From JAATFY01 sp049276515 (GTDB lineage Bacteria > Pseudomonadota > Alphaproteobacteria > UBA9219), in contig JBASWO010000096.1 in NCBI GenBank assembly GCA_049276515.1, positions 1-7,996 on the forward strand: a stretch of DNA of 7,996 nt. Direction: 5' to 3'. The notes beneath the pieces were generated by a model that saw only the letters and a program-made list of their open reading frames with translations, was not told the DNA's origin and did not search any database. Positions within the stretch are counted from its first letter, which is position 1. Every line of letters begins with the position of its first letter. This document shows positions 6,002 to 7,996 of this stretch, piece after piece. The translations under genes were made by a program, and so were the position numbers.

Positions 6002-6534
6002 GCAAATTTGGTGGCGGTGGATTTGGTAAGGGCCCCATGGGCGGAGGCTCAACGAAAGGCCCGTCTGGTGCCTCAAGCAGCGGTCGTAGCGGCCTTGGTG
6101 GTAGTTCCATGAAAATGGCAACTGGCGGAGGCTCTACCTCATCAGGACGCAGCAGTATGGGTGGCACAAGTAATTCGAGCTACGGAAGTTTGCCTAAGTC
6201 TGGCTCCAAAGTTGCTGAGAAAATGACGAGTGATAATTATCAACGTCTTTACCAAGAGCGCAAAGCAGCAGAAATGGCGGCGCATAAAAAGAAAGAACTA
6301 GATGTTGCTAAGAAAAATGACGCCAATTCGCCTATTGAGAGAATGAAGATGCAGCAGAAACTGCATGAAGAACAACAGGCTAATTTAGGGCGCACGCGAG
6401 CTAAACAAATTCAAGGTGAGATTGGATTGCTGCGTAGCCAATTAGGTGCTGACCCAACAACCAACGCCCGCATTGAAAGCGAGATCCAAAATTTAAGTAA
6501 CGAATTGTCAGGCATCCCTGGCAAATTTTGGTAA
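5998..6534 (+). CDS. Uncharacterised Gly/Ser-rich coiled-coil protein coupled to gshA
   Basis: I do not recognise a family. It is very likely a real gene: GAGG (5987-5990) sits 7 nt upstream, its ATG overlaps the gshA stop as ATGA, and the frame runs 178 codons. Residues 1-70 are low-complexity and probably disordered, rich in Gly and Ser, with two copies each of GGGST (15-19, 43-47) and SSGRS (27-31, 48-52). Residues 71-130 are charged and rich in Lys, Glu and Gln, likely helical. Two heptad-like stretches follow with the same spacing, I138-I142-L145-L149 and I159-I163-L166-L170, separated by a GADPTTN turn; they suggest a helical hairpin. The C-terminus is GKFW. There is no signal peptide, membrane segment or cysteine, so direct thiol chemistry is unlikely despite the operon partner. 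It ends exactly where convergent tldD ends. Confidence 0.8.
   Translation: MSKFGGGGFGKGPMGGGSTKGPSGASSSGRSGLGGSSMKMATGGGSTSSGRSSMGGTSNSSYGSLPKSGSKVAEKMTSDNYQRLYQERKAAEMAAHKKKELDVAKKNDANSPIERMKMQQKLHEEQQANLGRTRAKQIQGEIGLLRSQLGADPTTNARIESEIQNLSNELSGIPGKFW
6010..6020 (+). other. Two-tetrad G-quadruplex motif at the start of the Gly-rich gene
   Basis: GGTGGCGGTGG is four GG tracts separated by single bases, the minimal two-tetrad G4 pattern, on the sense strand 12 nt into the coding region. It encodes the Gly run after MSKF. Two-tetrad RNA quadruplexes with one-base loops can be stable, and one here could slow early elongation or initiation. It may simply follow from encoding polyglycine with GGT and GGC codons. 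Confidence 0.3.
6486..6531. repeat. Nested inverted repeat at the convergent gene ends
   Basis: CCAAAATTT (6486-6494) and AAATTTTGG (6523-6531) form a perfect 9-bp inverted repeat. Inside it is a small CAGG-CATC-CCTG hairpin (6509-6520). It occupies the last 15 codons of the 178-residue gene and reaches to within 3 nt of the tldD stop codon. Because it is symmetric, transcripts of either strand could fold it. It lacks a following U-tract, so any role in ending transcription or protecting 3' ends is inference. Confidence 0.4.
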
Positions 6535-7965
6535 TCAGCCGCGGCCGCCTACTGTCATCTGTTCCATGCGCATTGTAGGTTGTCCCACACCGACAGGCAC
6601 GCTCTGCCCATTTTTGCCGCAGGTACCAATACCACCATCAAGCATTGTGTCATTACCGATCATGCTGATCCGCTTAAGCGCTTCGAAACCAGTGCCGACG
6701 AGGGATGCACCTTTTACGGGTCTGCCAATAATTCCATTTTCAATTTCATAAGCTTCACTTGCTGTGAAGACGAATTTGCCAGATGTAATATCAACCTGCC
6801 CGCCGCCAAAATCTACGGCATAAATTCCTTTCTTTACGGACGCAATAATCTCTTCTTTGGTCTGCGTTCCAGAACGCATAATCGTATTCGTCATGCGTGG
6901 GTAAGGTTGATTGGCAAAACTTTCGCGCCTGCCATTCCCTGTTGCCTTCACATTCATGAGGCGCGCATTCAATCGGTCTTGCATAAAGCCGACCAGTTTT
7001 CCGTCCTCAATTAAAGTTGTGCATTGGGATGGTGTGCCTTCATCATCAATACTAATCGAGCCACGGCGCTGATCGATGGTGCCGTCATCAACAACTGTAA
7101 CGCCTTTAGCTGCTATCTGCTGACCCATAAGTTCAGAAAAGGCCGATGTTTTCTTTCGATTAAAATCACCTTCAAGACCATGTCCGATGGCTTCATGAAG
7201 CATCACAGCAGGCCAGCCTGGGCCAAGCACAACTGTCATCTCACCAGCCGGTGCATCAACAGCTTCTAAATTCACAAGAGATTTACGCAAGGCTTCATCA
7301 GCTAGTTTTTGCCATTCTTTAGGATCAAACCAACGCGCATATTCTAGGCGGCCACCGGCACCCATGGAACCTGCTTCAATACGCTCACCGTTACGAGTCA
7401 CAATCGATACATTGAGGCGTACAAGGGGACGTATGTCCGATGCGCGCCAGCCGCCCGCCCGAATAATTTGTACGGCCTGCCAACTACCAGCTAAAGAAAC
7501 GCTGACCTGATGCACGCGCTTATCTTTTTCACGTATATAAGCGTCAATATCTTGTAAGAGTTTAATTTTGTCGGTGAATTCTTTGCCCTGCAAAGGATTG
7601 CTATCATCATATAAATGACGATTGGTACCTTGCGGCTCCAAAGACATTGAACCTGAATGTCCACCCTTTACTGCCTGAACAGTATTAGCGGCACGCTTGA
7701 TGGCCTTCTCATCGAGATTAACGGAATGCGCATACCCGGTTGTTTCTCCTGAGACAGCACGCAGGCCAAAACCTTGCGTTGTATCAAAACTAGCGCTTTT
7801 CAGTTTGCCATCATCCCAAACCAAGCTTTCTGATTGATTATATTCAAGGAAGAGTTCGCCATCATCGGCCCCTGTGAGCGCATCATTAACAGTACGCTCA
7901 ACAACCGCGCGATCCATGCCGGTTTGTTTAAAAAAAAGGTCGTCTGTCCGTTCGATCGATGACAT
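6535..7965 (-). CDS. tldD: Metallopeptidase TldD
   Basis: TldD is the catalytic subunit of the cytoplasmic TldD/TldE zinc protease, which degrades unfolded or flexible peptides; in E. coli it is needed for microcin B17 maturation and CcdA turnover. The 476 residues fit the family. The HExxxH motif is HEAIGH at 257-262, and the third metal ligand of the family corresponds to Cys449 in TCGKNGQSVPVGVGQPT (448-464). HExxxH marks it as TldD, since TldE/PmbA lacks the motif. The N-terminal domain (about 1-230) includes GFGLRAVSGETTGYAHS (65-81). Start 7965 is supported by CGGAG 5 nt upstream (complement of 7971-7975). No partner tldE is in the window. Its stop abuts the stop of the convergent 178-residue gene. 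Its promoter must lie beyond 7996. Confidence 0.96.
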   Translation of the reverse strand: MSSIERTDDLFFKQTGMDRAVVERTVNDALTGADDGELFLEYNQSESLVWDDGKLKSASFDTTQGFGLRAVSGETTGYAHSVNLDEKAIKRAANTVQAVKGGHSGSMSLEPQGTNRHLYDDSNPLQGKEFTDKIKLLQDIDAYIREKDKRVHQVSVSLAGSWQAVQIIRAGGWRASDIRPLVRLNVSIVTRNGERIEAGSMGAGGRLEYARWFDPKEWQKLADEALRKSLVNLEAVDAPAGEMTVVLGPGWPAVMLHEAIGHGLEGDFNRKKTSAFSELMGQQIAAKGVTVVDDGTIDQRRGSISIDDEGTPSQCTTLIEDGKLVGFMQDRLNARLMNVKATGNGRRESFANQPYPRMTNTIMRSGTQTKEEIIASVKKGIYAVDFGGGQVDITSGKFVFTASEAYEIENGIIGRPVKGASLVGTGFEALKRISMIGNDTMLDGGIGTCGKNGQSVPVGVGQPTMRMEQMTVGGRG

Positions 7966-7996
7966 GAAAACTCCGTGATTTAGGCAAGGTTTATCC
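7966..7996 (-). promoter_or_regulatory. tldD upstream edge with ribosome binding site
   Basis: Only 31 nt upstream of tldD are visible. They hold CGGAG (complement of 7971-7975), 5 nt before the ATG. The stretch ACGGAGTTTT immediately before the start is identical to that before rpsL, differing only in the last base before ATG. No promoter elements can be judged in so short a piece. Confidence 0.6.

Noticed and set aside
6040..6134. Repeated GGCGGAGGCTC (6040-6050 and 6124-6134) as a mobile or recombination repeat
   Set aside because: The copies are 84 nt apart in the same frame and both encode GGGS, so they reflect the protein repeat, not a DNA element.
6541..6548. GCGGCCGC palindrome at the tldD end as an operator or attachment site
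   Set aside because: It simply encodes the Gly-Gly-Arg C-terminal tail of TldD, and nothing around it supports a site.
6596..6615. GGCA-CGCTC-TGCC hairpin followed by CATTTTT, as terminator for the rsmE-gshA operon
   Set aside because: The stem is only 4 bp and lies within tldD codons; too weak to annotate, though it is correctly placed about 60 nt beyond the last gene of the operon.
6580..7014. 144-codon plus-strand ORF opposite tldD
   Set aside because: Antisense shadow of a well-conserved gene, with no supporting ribosome binding site or domain.
1..7996. Defence system, phage, IS or CRISPR content
   Set aside because: All sizeable genes but one are recognisable housekeeping genes in typical operons. 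No transposase, terminal repeats or regularly spaced repeats were seen.

Overview
The window looks like a chromosomal housekeeping segment of an alphaproteobacterium of moderate GC content (judged by eye). Three things point that way: a class II (plant/rhizobial-type) glutamate-cysteine ligase directly behind rsmE, the sequence style of S12, S7, EF-G and EF-Tu, and a TldD gene next door. I see no insertion sequences, phage genes, CRISPR array, tRNA or rRNA, and no sign of recent transfer.

Minus strand, 1-3344: the str operon, transcribed right to left as rpsL (S12), rpsG (S7), fusA (EF-G) and tuf (EF-Tu, first 105 codons only). Spacers are 12, 14 and 66 nt. Upstream is a leader of about 250 nt with a good sigma70-type promoter (TTGACG, 17 nt, TAGAAA) and a GC-rich discriminator. 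The leader can form a long hairpin followed by an interrupted U-tract. It can also form a competing long-range pairing that would break this hairpin, so it is a candidate attenuator.

Plus strand, 3832-6534: a divergent operon of rsmE (16S rRNA m3U1498 methyltransferase), gshA (first step of glutathione synthesis) and an unrecognised 178-residue gene that overlaps the gshA stop codon by 4 nt (ATGA). The last protein has a disordered Gly/Ser-rich N-terminal part and a Lys-rich, coiled-coil C-terminal part. It is the most novel coding item here.

Minus strand, 6535-7965: tldD, the metallopeptidase subunit of TldD/TldE. It faces the 178-residue gene tail to tail with no base between the two stop codons.

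The 487-nt gap 3345-3831 is the only large non-coding stretch. It holds the str leader and promoter, two palindromes, and an extended -10 promoter candidate for rsmE. Overall the window joins translation machinery, ribosome modification, thiol metabolism and proteolysis. No elaborate new system is evident; the second-look items are the str leader switch, the gshA-coupled gene, and the unusual starts of rsmE and gshA.
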